Assembly (NCBI GenBank): GCA_945882315.1
Contig: CAMCWB010000036.1
Coordinates: forward strand, 1 to 37,231
Source: Bauldia litoralis
GTDB taxonomy: Bacteria > Pseudomonadota > Alphaproteobacteria > Rhizobiales > Kaistiaceae
DNA length: 37,231 nucleotides
Reading direction: 5' to 3'
Shown here: in pieces, positions 25,185-33,221 of the stretch
Layout of the letters: every line of letters begins with the position of its first letter
How positions within the stretch are numbered: the first letter of the stretch is position 1
Translations under genes and position numbers: made by a program
The notes under the pieces: model-generated
What the model was told of the DNA's origin: nothing
The model's input: the letters and a program-made list of their open reading frames with translations, nothing else
Database searches by the model: none

Positions 25185-26834
25185 ATGCCCGGCATCTACG
25201 ACACCGGACTCGAGCGCAACCCGGCGAATTACGTCGCCCTCTCGCCGGTGAGCTTCATCGAGCGCAGCGGAGAGATTTTCGGCGATCTCACGGCCGTGAT
25301 CCACGGATCGCGTCGGTACAGCTGGGCGGCAACCCGCGAGCGCTCGGCACGGCTCGCGGCGGCGCTTCGTGCAATCGGCGTCGGGCGCGGCAGCACCGTT
25401 ACCATGATGCTCTCGAACACGCCGGAGATGCTCGAGGCGCACTATGCGATTCCGGCCGTGGGGGCAGTCATCAATGCGCTCAACACCCGCCTCGATGCGC
25501 CCCTCCTCGCCTGGCAGATGAACCATTGCGAGACGGATGTCGTGTTCACCGATCGCGAGTTCTCAGCGACGATGGCGAAGGCGCTCAAAATCTTGGAACA
25601 CGAGCACGGCCGGACACCGTTGGTCATCGATGTCGTCGACTCCGAATATTCAGGGCCCGGCGAGCGGATTGGTAGTCAAGAATATGAGGCTTTCATCGAG
25701 GCTCACGAGCCGCTTGAGCGGCTCGAAGGCCCTGCCGACGAGTGGGACGCTATCGCGGTCAGCTACACCTCAGGCACGACCGGCGATCCGAAGGGGGTCG
25801 TCACCCATCATCGCGGCGCCTACCTCAACGCCGTCTGCAACGCCGTGACGTGGACCATGCCTAACTTCCCGGTCTATCTGTGGACCCTGCCGATGTTCCA
25901 CTGTAACGGCTGGTGCTTCCCGTGGACGCTGGCGATGCTCGGCGGCACGCACATATGTCTCCGGCGGGTCGAAGCCGGTGCCATTCTGGCGGCGATCCAG
26001 GCCAACAGGGTCGACCACTACTGTGGCGCGCCTATCGTCCACAGCCTTCTCGTCAATGCGCCAGACGAACTCCGCCGGGGCATCGACTGGCGCGTCCGCG
26101 GCATGGTCGCAGGCGCGGCCCCGCCCGCGGCGATGATCGAAGGAATGGCGCGGATCGGCTTCGATCTAACCCATACCTATGGTCTCACCGAGGTCTATGG
26201 CCCGGCCGCGGTCTGCGTCAAGCGGCCGGTCTGGGAGGATCAGCCGCTGGCACGGCAGGCGCAGCTCAACAATCGCCAGGGTGTGCGCTACGCCTTGCAG
26301 GAGAGCATGACTGTCCTCGACCCCGAGACCCTCGCCGAGGTTCCCGCCGATGGCGAAACCATGGGCGAGATCATGTTCCGCGGCAACGTCACCATGAAGG
26401 GCTACCTCAAGAATCCAAAGGCGACGGAAGCCGCCTTCGCCGACGGCTGGTTCCATACGGGCGACCTCGCCGTCCTCGACCGCGATCGCTACGTCAAGAT
26501 CAAGGACCGCAGCAAGGACGTCATCATCTCTGGGGGCGAGAACATCTCCTCGATCGAGGTGGAGGATGCGATCTATCGCCATCCGGCGGTGTTCGCCTGT
26601 GGCGTCGTCGCCAAACCTGATCCGAAATGGGGGGAGACAGCACTGGCATTCGTCGAGCTTCGCCCGGGGATGAGCGCCAGCGCCGAGGAATTGATCGCTC
26701 ACTGTCGCGAGCATCTCGCCCACTACAAGGTTCCGCGCGACGTGCGCTTCGAAGCGATCCCCAAAACGTCGACCGGTAAAATCCAGAAATACCTGCTCCG
26801 GGAACTCGCCAAATCGACAAGCGCGATTGCGTAG
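25185..26834 (+). CDS. AMP-dependent acyl-CoA ligase (fatty-acyl-CoA synthetase / DmdB-like)
   Basis: The enzyme should activate a carboxylic acid to its CoA thioester via an acyl-AMP. The product of about 549 residues has the ATP motif SYTSGTTGDPKGVVTHHRGA, LPMFHCNGWCFPWTLAMLGG, TYGLTEVYGPAAVC, the GWFHTGDLAVLDRD hinge region and the catalytic lysine in KTSTGKIQKYLLRE. This group includes medium-chain, aromatic and 3-methylmercaptopropionate ligases, so the substrate is not predictable. ATG 25185 is preferred (GGAGG seven bases upstream) over ATG 25179, which abuts the ribosome-binding site. An enoyl-CoA hydratase follows after 16 bp, suggesting a two-gene degradative operon. The pair lies between metZ and dcd and is flanked by direct repeats. 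Confidence 0.92.
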   Translation: MPGIYDTGLERNPANYVALSPVSFIERSGEIFGDLTAVIHGSRRYSWAATRERSARLAAALRAIGVGRGSTVTMMLSNTPEMLEAHYAIPAVGAVINALNTRLDAPLLAWQMNHCETDVVFTDREFSATMAKALKILEHEHGRTPLVIDVVDSEYSGPGERIGSQEYEAFIEAHEPLERLEGPADEWDAIAVSYTSGTTGDPKGVVTHHRGAYLNAVCNAVTWTMPNFPVYLWTLPMFHCNGWCFPWTLAMLGGTHICLRRVEAGAILAAIQANRVDHYCGAPIVHSLLVNAPDELRRGIDWRVRGMVAGAAPPAAMIEGMARIGFDLTHTYGLTEVYGPAAVCVKRPVWEDQPLARQAQLNNRQGVRYALQESMTVLDPETLAEVPADGETMGEIMFRGNVTMKGYLKNPKATEAAFADGWFHTGDLAVLDRDRYVKIKDRSKDVIISGGENISSIEVEDAIYRHPAVFACGVVAKPDPKWGETALAFVELRPGMSASAEELIAHCREHLAHYKVPRDVRFEAIPKTSTGKIQKYLLRELAKSTSAIA

Positions 26835-26850
26835 AAGGAGCGTCTGGGTG

Positions 26851-27630
26851 ATGGCCGAAACCGAACAAACTGTCGTCCTGCGCAAATCCGATGGCCGCGG
26901 CGTCGTGCGGCTGACGCTTAACCGGCCGCAGGCTTTCAATGCACTCTCGGAAGCCATGCTCGCGGCGCTCAAGGCCGCGCTCGATGAGGTCGCGCTTGAC
27001 GAGGCGGCGCGCATCGTGGTTTTGGCCGGCGCGGGAAAGGCCTTTTGTGCCGGCCACGACCTCAAGGAGATGCGGGCGAAACCGTCGTTCGCCTATTATG
27101 AAGACCTGTTCGCCCGTTGCACCGACATGATGCTCTCGATCCAGAACCTGCCCGTACCGGTTATCGCCCGGGTACACGGTATGGCGACGGCGGCGGGCTG
27201 CCAGCTGATCGCCATGTGCGACCTCGCGGTTGCCTCTAATGACGCGCGCTTCGCGGTGAGCGGCATCAATGTCGGCCTCTTCTGCTCGACGCCGAGCGTC
27301 GCTTTGGTGCGCAATGTTCCCCAGAAGCAGGCGATGGAGATGCTGCTCACCGGGGATTTCATCGACGCACAAGAGGCGCTCGCCCGCGGCCTCGTCAACC
27401 GCGTCGTGGCGCCCGATCGGCTCGACGAGGAGATCGAGGTTCTGGTGGCGAAGATCCTCGGCAAGCCTCGTCTGGCCATCGCCCTCGGCAAAGAGCAGTT
27501 CTATCGGCAGATCGGGAAAGGGATCGCCGAGGCATATGAGATCGCCGGTACCGCCATGGCTCTCAATATGATGGACGGTTCGGCGCTCGAAGGCGTTCAG
27601 GCCTTCATCGACAAGCGCGCCGGTCGTTGA
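26851..27630 (+). CDS. Enoyl-CoA hydratase/isomerase family protein (ECHDC3-like)
   Basis: A crotonase-fold protein of 259 residues, expected to hydrate or isomerise an enoyl-CoA, possibly the product of the ligase upstream. Visible are LTLNRPQAFNALSEAML, the oxyanion-hole region LAGAGKAFCAGHDLKEMRA, and VHGMATAAGCQLIAMCDLAV, AVSGINVGLFCSTPSVALVR. The second canonical glutamate is replaced by the GLFCSTP sequence typical of the ECHDC3-like subgroup, so true hydratase activity is uncertain. ATG 26851 has AGGAG ten bases upstream. It lacks a thiolase or dehydrogenase neighbour, so the pathway is incomplete here. Confidence 0.9.
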   Translation: MAETEQTVVLRKSDGRGVVRLTLNRPQAFNALSEAMLAALKAALDEVALDEAARIVVLAGAGKAFCAGHDLKEMRAKPSFAYYEDLFARCTDMMLSIQNLPVPVIARVHGMATAAGCQLIAMCDLAVASNDARFAVSGINVGLFCSTPSVALVRNVPQKQAMEMLLTGDFIDAQEALARGLVNRVVAPDRLDEEIEVLVAKILGKPRLAIALGKEQFYRQIGKGIAEAYEIAGTAMALNMMDGSALEGVQAFIDKRAGR

Positions 27631-27677
27631 TGGGCTATAAATCTGCCCTTCCTGCGAGTGGTAGTGGTCTGCCGCGT

Positions 27678-27700
27678 GCCTTCGACCTTGGCGTCAATCG
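27678..27700. repeat. Right copy of the 23-bp direct repeat flanking the acyl-CoA cassette
   Basis: It matches 24969-24991 at 22 of 23 positions (C at 27686 in place of A). Here the -35-like TTGACG on the minus strand has no -10 partner, as expected for an orphaned promoter half. Confidence 0.7.
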
Positions 27701-27755
27701 CGACATGGTTTAAGCCTCCGGTCGCCGCCGCTTCTGGGCGCGGCAAAGGGGCATC

Positions 27756-28862
27756 ATGGCGGACAAGAGCACGACCGGGATATTGCCGGGCCATCAGATT
27801 TCGGAGCTGGTCCAGAGCGGCGGGATCGTGCCGTCGGTGCCGCTCACCAGCGACCAGATCCAGCCCGCCAGTCTCGACCTCCGCCTCGGCAATATCGCCT
27901 ACCGCGTCCGCGCCAGCTTCCTGCCCGGTCCGTCCTTGACCGTCGCCGACCGGCTCTCGACCCTGACGCTGCACGAATTCGACATTTCCGGCGGCGCCGT
28001 CTTCGAAACAAACTGCGTCTACATCGTCCCGCTGGTCGAGGGCCTGAAGCTGCCGCCCGATCTCTCGGCCTCGGCCAACCCGAAATCCTCGACCGGCCGG
28101 CTCGATATCTTTACCCGCGTCATCATCGACAAGGCCCGCGAATTCGACAATGTGCCGGTCGGCTATGCGGGGCCGCTCTATCTCGAGATCAGCCCGCGCA
28201 CCTTCCCGATCATCGCGCGCGCCGGCTCGCGTCTCTCGCAGATCCGCTTTCGCCGCGGCGTCACGCGGCTCACCGATGCCGAGCATCTGGCGCTGCACCG
28301 CAAGGCCAACCTCGTCGACGGCATGCCCAACATCAATAACGGCATCGCCATCTCGATCGATCTCACCGGCGCGTCGAGCGGGCCGGGCGGCTTCGTCGGC
28401 TTCCGCGCCAAGCGCCACACCGGCCTCGTCGATGTCGACAAGCGGGCGCTCTGCGAGGTGCTCGATTTCTGGGAGCCGATCCCGCCGCACCGCCGCACCG
28501 AGCTGGTCCTCGATCCCGACCAGTTCTACATCCTCGTCTCGCGCGAGGCCGTGCATGTGCCGCCGGATTATGCCGCCGAGATGGTCCCCTACGATCCGCT
28601 GGTCGGCGAATTCCGCGTCCACTATGCCGGCTTCTTCGATCCCGGCTTCGGCCATTCCGAGGCTGGCGGCGACGGCAGCCGCGCCGTGCTCGAAGTGCGC
28701 AGCCACGAGATCCCCTTCATCCTCGAGCATGGCCAGATCGTCGGCCGCCTCGCCTATGAGAAAATGGTCGAGCGCCCGAAGAAGCTCTACGGCCTCGACA
28801 TGGGCTCGAACTACCAGGCCCAGGGCCTTCGCCTCTCGAAGCATTTCCGCGCCCTGACCTGA
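27756..28862 (+). CDS. dcd: 2'-deoxycytidine 5'-triphosphate deaminase (dCTP deaminase, long form)
   Basis: It should deaminate dCTP to dUTP in pyrimidine deoxynucleotide supply. The 368-residue protein is the double-length type seen in alphaproteobacteria, with two dUTPase/dCTP-deaminase-like domains: the first with LTSDQIQPASLDLRLGNIAY and LSASANPKSSTGRLDIFTR, the second with EMVPYDPLVGEFRVHYAGFF and DPGFGHSEAGGDGSRAVLEV. ATG 27756 follows a short AAAGGGGC purine run. dcd near metZ is, from memory, an arrangement seen in Hyphomicrobiales. The chromate-transporter gene begins 15 bp downstream. Confidence 0.92.
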   Translation: MADKSTTGILPGHQISELVQSGGIVPSVPLTSDQIQPASLDLRLGNIAYRVRASFLPGPSLTVADRLSTLTLHEFDISGGAVFETNCVYIVPLVEGLKLPPDLSASANPKSSTGRLDIFTRVIIDKAREFDNVPVGYAGPLYLEISPRTFPIIARAGSRLSQIRFRRGVTRLTDAEHLALHRKANLVDGMPNINNGIAISIDLTGASSGPGGFVGFRAKRHTGLVDVDKRALCEVLDFWEPIPPHRRTELVLDPDQFYILVSREAVHVPPDYAAEMVPYDPLVGEFRVHYAGFFDPGFGHSEAGGDGSRAVLEVRSHEIPFILEHGQIVGRLAYEKMVERPKKLYGLDMGSNYQAQGLRLSKHFRALT

Positions 28863-28876
28863 GCGGAGCCGGAGGT

Positions 28877-29473
28877 TTGTCGGTCAAGGATCAGCATGTC
28901 CCGGCCGACGCGTCCTCTTCCGGCCGCCCGCATGTCTCGCTCTTCGCCATCGCCCGCGTCTTCCTGTCGATCGGCGCGCTGAGCTTCGGCGGCGGCATCA
29001 CCGGCTGGGTCTATCGCGACGTCGTCCTGAAGCAGAAATGGATGACGGAAGTCGAGTTCGTCACGGGCCTGGCGCTCGCCCAGGCGCTGCCGGGCGGCAA
29101 CGTCACCAATATCTCCGTCTATGTCGGCAACTGGCTGCGCGGCATTCCGGGCGCGATCGTCGCGCTCCTCGCGATCCTCCTAGTGCCGGCGACGAGCACC
29201 ATCGCGCTGCTGGCCGCCTACGGATATTTCGCTGAGCTCTCCTTCGTGCGCGCCGCGCTCGACGGCATAGCGGCCGCGGCGATCGGCCTCCTGATCCTCA
29301 TTTCCTGGAAGACGTCCTATGAGATCAGGGCGTCGGTCACCGGCCTCGCGACAATGGCCGCGACCTTCATCGGCATCAGCGTCCTCCATCTCCCCTTCAT
29401 GCTGATCGTCGCAGTCATGGCGCCGCTCTCGATCGCCATCGCCTGGCCGAGAAAGCTGACCGATGCGGAGTGA
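28877..29473 (+). CDS. Chromate transporter, N-terminal-type half (short-chain CHR)
   Basis: A 198-residue membrane protein of the CHR family, one of two half-size subunits that together form a chromate (or other oxyanion) transporter. It shows the signature FLSIGALSFGGGITGWVYRD, then GLALAQALPGGNVTNISVYV and further hydrophobic segments to IAWPRK. The start is TTG 28877, with GGAG eight bases upstream; no ATG or GTG lies nearby in frame. Its final codons overlap the second half by 11 bp, so the pair is translationally coupled. Actual substrate unproven. Confidence 0.88.
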   Translation: MSVKDQHVPADASSSGRPHVSLFAIARVFLSIGALSFGGGITGWVYRDVVLKQKWMTEVEFVTGLALAQALPGGNVTNISVYVGNWLRGIPGAIVALLAILLVPATSTIALLAAYGYFAELSFVRAALDGIAAAAIGLLILISWKTSYEIRASVTGLATMAATFIGISVLHLPFMLIVAVMAPLSIAIAWPRKLTDAE

Positions 29474-29996
29474 GGATTTCTGGGCGCTCCTTTTCGCCTT
29501 CGTTCCGCTGTCGCTGATGGCCTTCGGCGGCAATCTCGCGATCCTCGGTGGCATCCAGCATCAGGCCGTCGACGTCAATCGCTGGCTTGGTCCGCAGGAA
29601 TTCGTCGACTACTTCGCGATCTCGCGCGCCGCACCGGGCCCGGGCTCGATGATCGTGACCATCATCGGCTGGAAGATCGGCGGCTGGCTCGGCGCCGTCG
29701 TCGCGACGCTGACGCTCTATTTGCCGTCCTCGCTCCTCTGCCTCGCTGTCTCGCGCGTCTGGACCCGCTATCGCGGCCGCGCCTGGCACACCGCGATCCA
29801 GAACGGCCTCGTCCCGGTCGCCGCCGGCCTCCTCTGGGTCGGCATCGCCGCCGTGCTCGAGGTAGCCAATTCCTGGCTCGCCATTGCCCTGGCGCTCGCC
29901 GCCTTCGCCGTCTTGCTATGGCGCCCGAAGATCAACCCGCTGATCCTGCTCGGCGCCGGCGCGGCGATTGCGATCGCGGTGGATCGTTTCTTGTAA
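29463..29996 (+). CDS. Chromate transporter, C-terminal-type half (short-chain CHR)
   Basis: The 177-residue partner of the preceding protein. Motifs: FVPLSLMAFGGNLAILGGIQ, NRWLGPQEFVDYFAISRAAP, GPGSMIVTIIGWKIGGWLGA, and two further hydrophobic hairpins. Split chr pairs of this kind are inserted oppositely in the membrane and function together. It starts inside the end of the first half. A terminator lies about 57 bp downstream. Confidence 0.88.
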   Translation: MRSEDFWALLFAFVPLSLMAFGGNLAILGGIQHQAVDVNRWLGPQEFVDYFAISRAAPGPGSMIVTIIGWKIGGWLGAVVATLTLYLPSSLLCLAVSRVWTRYRGRAWHTAIQNGLVPVAAGLLWVGIAAVLEVANSWLAIALALAAFAVLLWRPKINPLILLGAGAAIAIAVDRFL

Positions 29997-30053
29997 TTTG
30001 CGTTTGAACGAAAGCGGCCCCCAACCCGTTCAACCTATCACTCCAAGCAACCA

Positions 30054-30096
30054 CTCCCCGCCGCAATCATCATTGCGGCAGGGAGATTGGGTTTTT
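30054..30096 (+). terminator. Terminator between the chromate transporter and yciE-like genes
   Basis: Stem CTCCC-x-GCCGCAA (30054-30066) pairs with 30073-30085 with one mismatch and a six-base loop. A T5 run follows at 30092-30096, so it stops the plus-strand transcript; the minus-strand gene ends only 12 bp beyond, and it may serve both. Confidence 0.65.
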
Positions 30097-30107
30097 AAAC
30101 AGACGGA

Positions 30108-30608
30108 TCAGGCCGCTTCGGCTTCCTGGTTCACGACATTCTCGGCGAGCTCGGAAAGCGCTTCGTCGGTCGCCTCCTCCTCGTCGAGGGTGGCCTGCAG
30201 CAACTTGATCGCCTTGGTGTGGCCAAGCTCGTTGGCCCAGGCGCAGAGAGTTCCGTATCGCGCGATCTCATAATGCTCGACCGCCTGCGCGGCGGCGAGC
30301 AGGCCGGCGTCGAGCGCCGGCGTACCCTTATACTCGTCCATGATCTCGGCACCCTCGTCGATGATGCCGTTGATCGCGGCGCAGGTCTTGCCCTGCGGCT
30401 TCTTGCCGATGAGCTCGAAGACGTCTTCCAGCCGCGAAACATGCTCCGCGGTTTCGCGGCGATGCTTTTCGAACGCCGCCTTGAGGTCGGCGTTCTGCGC
30501 CGCTTTCGCCATCTTGGGCAGCGTGCTCAGGATCTTCTTTTCCGCGTAGTAGATGTCCTTCAGCGTGTTGTGAAAGAGATCGTCCAGTGTCTTGGGTGCT
30601 TTTGCCAT
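30108..30608 (-). CDS. YciE/YciF ferritin-like family protein (DUF892)
   Basis: A four-helix ferritin-like protein of 166 residues, a family induced by osmotic or other stress in several bacteria and of unknown reaction. Seen: LDDLFHNTLKDIYYAEKKIL, KAAFEKHRRETAEHVSRLED, and AVEHYEIARYGTLCAWANEL, with the Glu and His residues expected for a di-iron site. ATG 30608 has GGAGG eight bases upstream. The gene stands alone. The 147-bp gap to 30755 shows no other feature. Confidence 0.92.
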   Translation of the reverse strand: MAKAPKTLDDLFHNTLKDIYYAEKKILSTLPKMAKAAQNADLKAAFEKHRRETAEHVSRLEDVFELIGKKPQGKTCAAINGIIDEGAEIMDEYKGTPALDAGLLAAAQAVEHYEIARYGTLCAWANELGHTKAIKLLQATLDEEEATDEALSELAENVVNQEAEAA

Positions 30609-30755
30609 GCGTCTGTCCTCCAGGTTGAACAGCGCTAACGATTGTTGCCTTGCCGGGTTCCATGGCCGACGGGGTCGGCTCAAGCCGTAGCGCGCAATCT
30701 TGCGAAGGCCCGTAAGCGTCGCAACGAATTCTGCCGGAGAGCGCTGGCCTGGTGC

Positions 30756-32105
30756 CTAAGCGACGACATTCCTGCCCCAGCCCGGCGTGCCGGTAGGCCT
30801 CCCATCCAGCGCCACCGTCCGGCCGCGGACCAGTGTCCGCACCGGCATGCCCTGCACCGCAAATCCCTCGAAGGGCGTCGCATTGCCGATCGAGTGGAGA
30901 TTCTCCGCCCGGATCGTGCCGCGCTTCTCCATGTCGACCAGCACGATATCGGCGTCGGCGCCCTCCGCCAGCACGCCCTTCCGCGGATAAAGTCCGAAGG
31001 CCTTGGCCGGCTTGGCGGACGCCATGCGGACATAGTCGGAAAGCGTCATCCGCCCGCGCGAAACTTCGGTCAGCATGAGCACCATCGAGGTCTCGACGCC
31101 GGGAAAGCCCGGCGCGCAGTCCCAGATCGAGGCGCGGCGCTTCTCTGCCGGCAGATGCGGGGCGTGGTCGGTCGAGAGGATGTCGATCGTGCCGTCGAGC
31201 AACGCGTCGAAGAGCGGCCCGCTATGCCCCGGTTCGCGCACCGGCGGCTTGACGCGCAGGAAATTCTCGCCGAGCCGCGCGCCGTCATCGGTGGTGAGCA
31301 GGAGATAATGCGGGCAGGTCTCGACCGTCATGTCGACGCCGCGCGCCTTGGCGAAGCGGATATGCGGAAGCGAGTATCGGCTGTTCTCATGCGCGATATG
31401 GATCTTGCAGCCGGTCCATTCGGCGAAGATGCCGACGCGGCTGACGGCTTCAGCGGCGGCGACATCGGCATGCTGCTCGAGATGCGCCGCGGCATCCGTA
31501 CGGCCCGCGGCGCGGAGCCGCGCGCCGCGCCATTCGAGAATCGGCGTGTTCTCCGTATGCACCGTGCAGCGCAGGCCGAGCTCGGCCAGAAGCGCGAAGG
31601 CGTCGAGGATGGCCCCGTCGGGCGGGCAGGGCACCAGCGGATTCTCGCTGCCCATATAGAGCTTGAAGGAGACCGCGCCGGCTTCCGCCATCGGCCGGAG
31701 TTCGGCGAGGTTGTCGGGAGCAATATTGCCGTAGATGCCGAAATCGACGATCGCCTGCCGTCCGGCATTGTCGAGCTTCCAGCGGAGCGCATCGACGGTC
31801 GAGGTCGGCGGATTGGTGTTCGGCATGTCGAAGACGGTCGTCACGCCGCCGACCGCCGCCGCCTGCGTGGCGCTGGTCCAGGTTTCCTTATGCGAGAAGC
31901 CCGGCTCGCGGAAATGGACATGCACATCGATCGCGCCCGGCAGCACATGCAGTCCCGACGCGTCGATATGCTCGGCGGCTGGCGGCATCTCTTCCGCCGG
32001 CCCGATCCGCGTGATCCTGCCGCCGGCGATGGCGATCGCCGCCTCGACGATGCCCTCCGGGCTGACGAGCTTGCCGCCGGTGATGATCGTGTCGGCCTGC
32101 GTCAT
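30756..32105 (-). CDS. Dihydroorotase/hydantoinase-like cyclic amidohydrolase
   Basis: A 449-residue amidohydrolase. Metal ligands are visible: HVH (residues 62-64) in GAIDVHVHFREPG, the carboxylated Lys about 148 in SFKLYMGS, HTEN, HIAHENS and the Asp of STDHAPH. It closely follows the DHOase/allantoinase/hydantoinase branch, and the neighbours favour a catabolic role rather than pyrimidine synthesis. ATG 32105 overlaps the stop of the ornithine-cyclodeaminase-like gene by 4 bp (ATGA). The exact ring substrate (dihydroorotate, hydantoin, allantoin or similar) cannot be told from sequence. Confidence 0.88.
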   Translation of the reverse strand: MTQADTIITGGKLVSPEGIVEAAIAIAGGRITRIGPAEEMPPAAEHIDASGLHVLPGAIDVHVHFREPGFSHKETWTSATQAAAVGGVTTVFDMPNTNPPTSTVDALRWKLDNAGRQAIVDFGIYGNIAPDNLAELRPMAEAGAVSFKLYMGSENPLVPCPPDGAILDAFALLAELGLRCTVHTENTPILEWRGARLRAAGRTDAAAHLEQHADVAAAEAVSRVGIFAEWTGCKIHIAHENSRYSLPHIRFAKARGVDMTVETCPHYLLLTTDDGARLGENFLRVKPPVREPGHSGPLFDALLDGTIDILSTDHAPHLPAEKRRASIWDCAPGFPGVETSMVLMLTEVSRGRMTLSDYVRMASAKPAKAFGLYPRKGVLAEGADADIVLVDMEKRGTIRAENLHSIGNATPFEGFAVQGMPVRTLVRGRTVALDGRPTGTPGWGRNVVA

Positions 32106-33136
32106 GGCACCAGCGCCTCTTCCAACGGCGCCGCGGCGGGCACGACCGGGCGGCATAGCCCGCTGACCGGATCGAAATCGCTGCCCCTTCCGTCCTTCAG
32201 CGCGCGGGCGACGATGAGTTCGGCGAGGCCGATGTCCTGCGCGACGATGCCCATCGATTTGAACACCGTCACGTCATGCGGGAAGGATGTCGGGAAGACC
32301 TGTCCGGAAAGACGCTCGCCGATCTCGGCAAGAATCTGCTCGGGCCGGAGCGCGCCGGAATTCAGCGGCATGAGGATGTCGCCGGCCCGCTCCAGGCAGG
32401 CACGGCGATCGTCGACATAGAGGACGGCGCGGCCGATGAGATCGTCGTCGGCCTCGCGCGCCTGCGGCCGGTTGGCGCCGGCAAGGATGACGAGGGCGCC
32501 CGGTTTGATGCGATCTCCCGGGAAGACCGGCTTGTCGGCGGTAGTGAGCGTGACGATCACGTCCGCCTCGCGCGCCGCCGTCTCGGCATCGGCGACGCTC
32601 GCGTCGAGCCGATGCAGGATCCTCGTCGCCTGCGCCAGCGCGGCAGCTCGGCCGGGATCGCGGCCGACGATGAGCAGCCGCTTGAAAGGGCGCACGCGAA
32701 GGAGATAGTCGATCGCCGCCGGCGCGATCTTGCCGGCGCCGAACACGGCCAGTGTCTGCGGCGCGGCGGGTGCCAGCGCCTCGGCGGCGGCTGCGAGCCC
32801 GGCGGCGGTGCGGTGGTTGTTGAAGCCGTTGGTGGCGATGAGCGCCTTCGGTGCGCAGGTCGCGGCATCGAGGAGCAGCATCAGGCTCGTCGCCTGGCGG
32901 GGCAGGACGTCGCCGTCGGGATAGACATGCAAGTTCGCCTTGACCGCAAAGCTGCTGCCGGCGGCGTGGCCGGCAAGCAGCAACACGCTGCCCTTCGGGC
33001 TCTGGCGGGGCAGGTCGAGCCGGGCCGGCGCCGGCGCGTTGCCGCGCGCGTGGCTGCGATAGGCCTCCGCCATCGCGGCAATCGCCGCAGCGGGGTCGAT
33101 CAGGCTGTCGATGTCGCGCTCGGAAAGCATCAGCAT
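32102..33136 (-). CDS. Ornithine cyclodeaminase/mu-crystallin family protein
   Basis: A 344-residue NAD(P)-binding protein of the OCD/mu-crystallin family, which includes ornithine cyclodeaminase, alanine dehydrogenase, and imine reductases such as Δ1-pyrroline-2-carboxylate reductase. The Rossmann motif is AVFGAGKIAPAAIDYLL (about 131-147), with substrate-side SFAVKANLH and NGFNNHRTAAGLAAAAEALA. The start at 33136 is the first of two close ATG codons. It is followed by the amidohydrolase with a 4-bp overlap and preceded by a solute-binding protein gene. It may reduce or cyclise an intermediate from the imported compound, which is inference. Confidence 0.85.
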   Translation of the reverse strand: MLMLSERDIDSLIDPAAAIAAMAEAYRSHARGNAPAPARLDLPRQSPKGSVLLLAGHAAGSSFAVKANLHVYPDGDVLPRQATSLMLLLDAATCAPKALIATNGFNNHRTAAGLAAAAEALAPAAPQTLAVFGAGKIAPAAIDYLLRVRPFKRLLIVGRDPGRAAALAQATRILHRLDASVADAETAAREADVIVTLTTADKPVFPGDRIKPGALVILAGANRPQAREADDDLIGRAVLYVDDRRACLERAGDILMPLNSGALRPEQILAEIGERLSGQVFPTSFPHDVTVFKSMGIVAQDIGLAELIVARALKDGRGSDFDPVSGLCRPVVPAAAPLEEALVP

Positions 33137-33169
33137 CGGGAAGGGACCTCGGACGGGAAGGGGGAGGAA

Positions 33170-33196
33170 GAGCCCGGGCAGGCTTTGCCCGGGCTC
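33170..33196 (-). terminator. Hairpin between the solute-binding-protein gene and the OCD gene
   Basis: A perfect 11-bp stem (33170-33180 with 33186-33196, core GCCCGGGCA) with a five-base loop. On the minus strand it is followed by TTCCTCC rather than a pure U-run, so it is probably a partial stop or an mRNA stabiliser giving more binding protein than enzymes, like the pstS-pstC hairpin. Confidence 0.55.
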
Positions 33197-33221
33197 GTTG
33201 TCAGTGAGGGGAAGGGCCGCC

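Noticed and set aside
30642-32420. 592-codon plus-strand open frame opposite the amidohydrolase
   Set aside because: It is a shadow of the amidohydrolase gene, which has full metal-site motifs on the minus strand.
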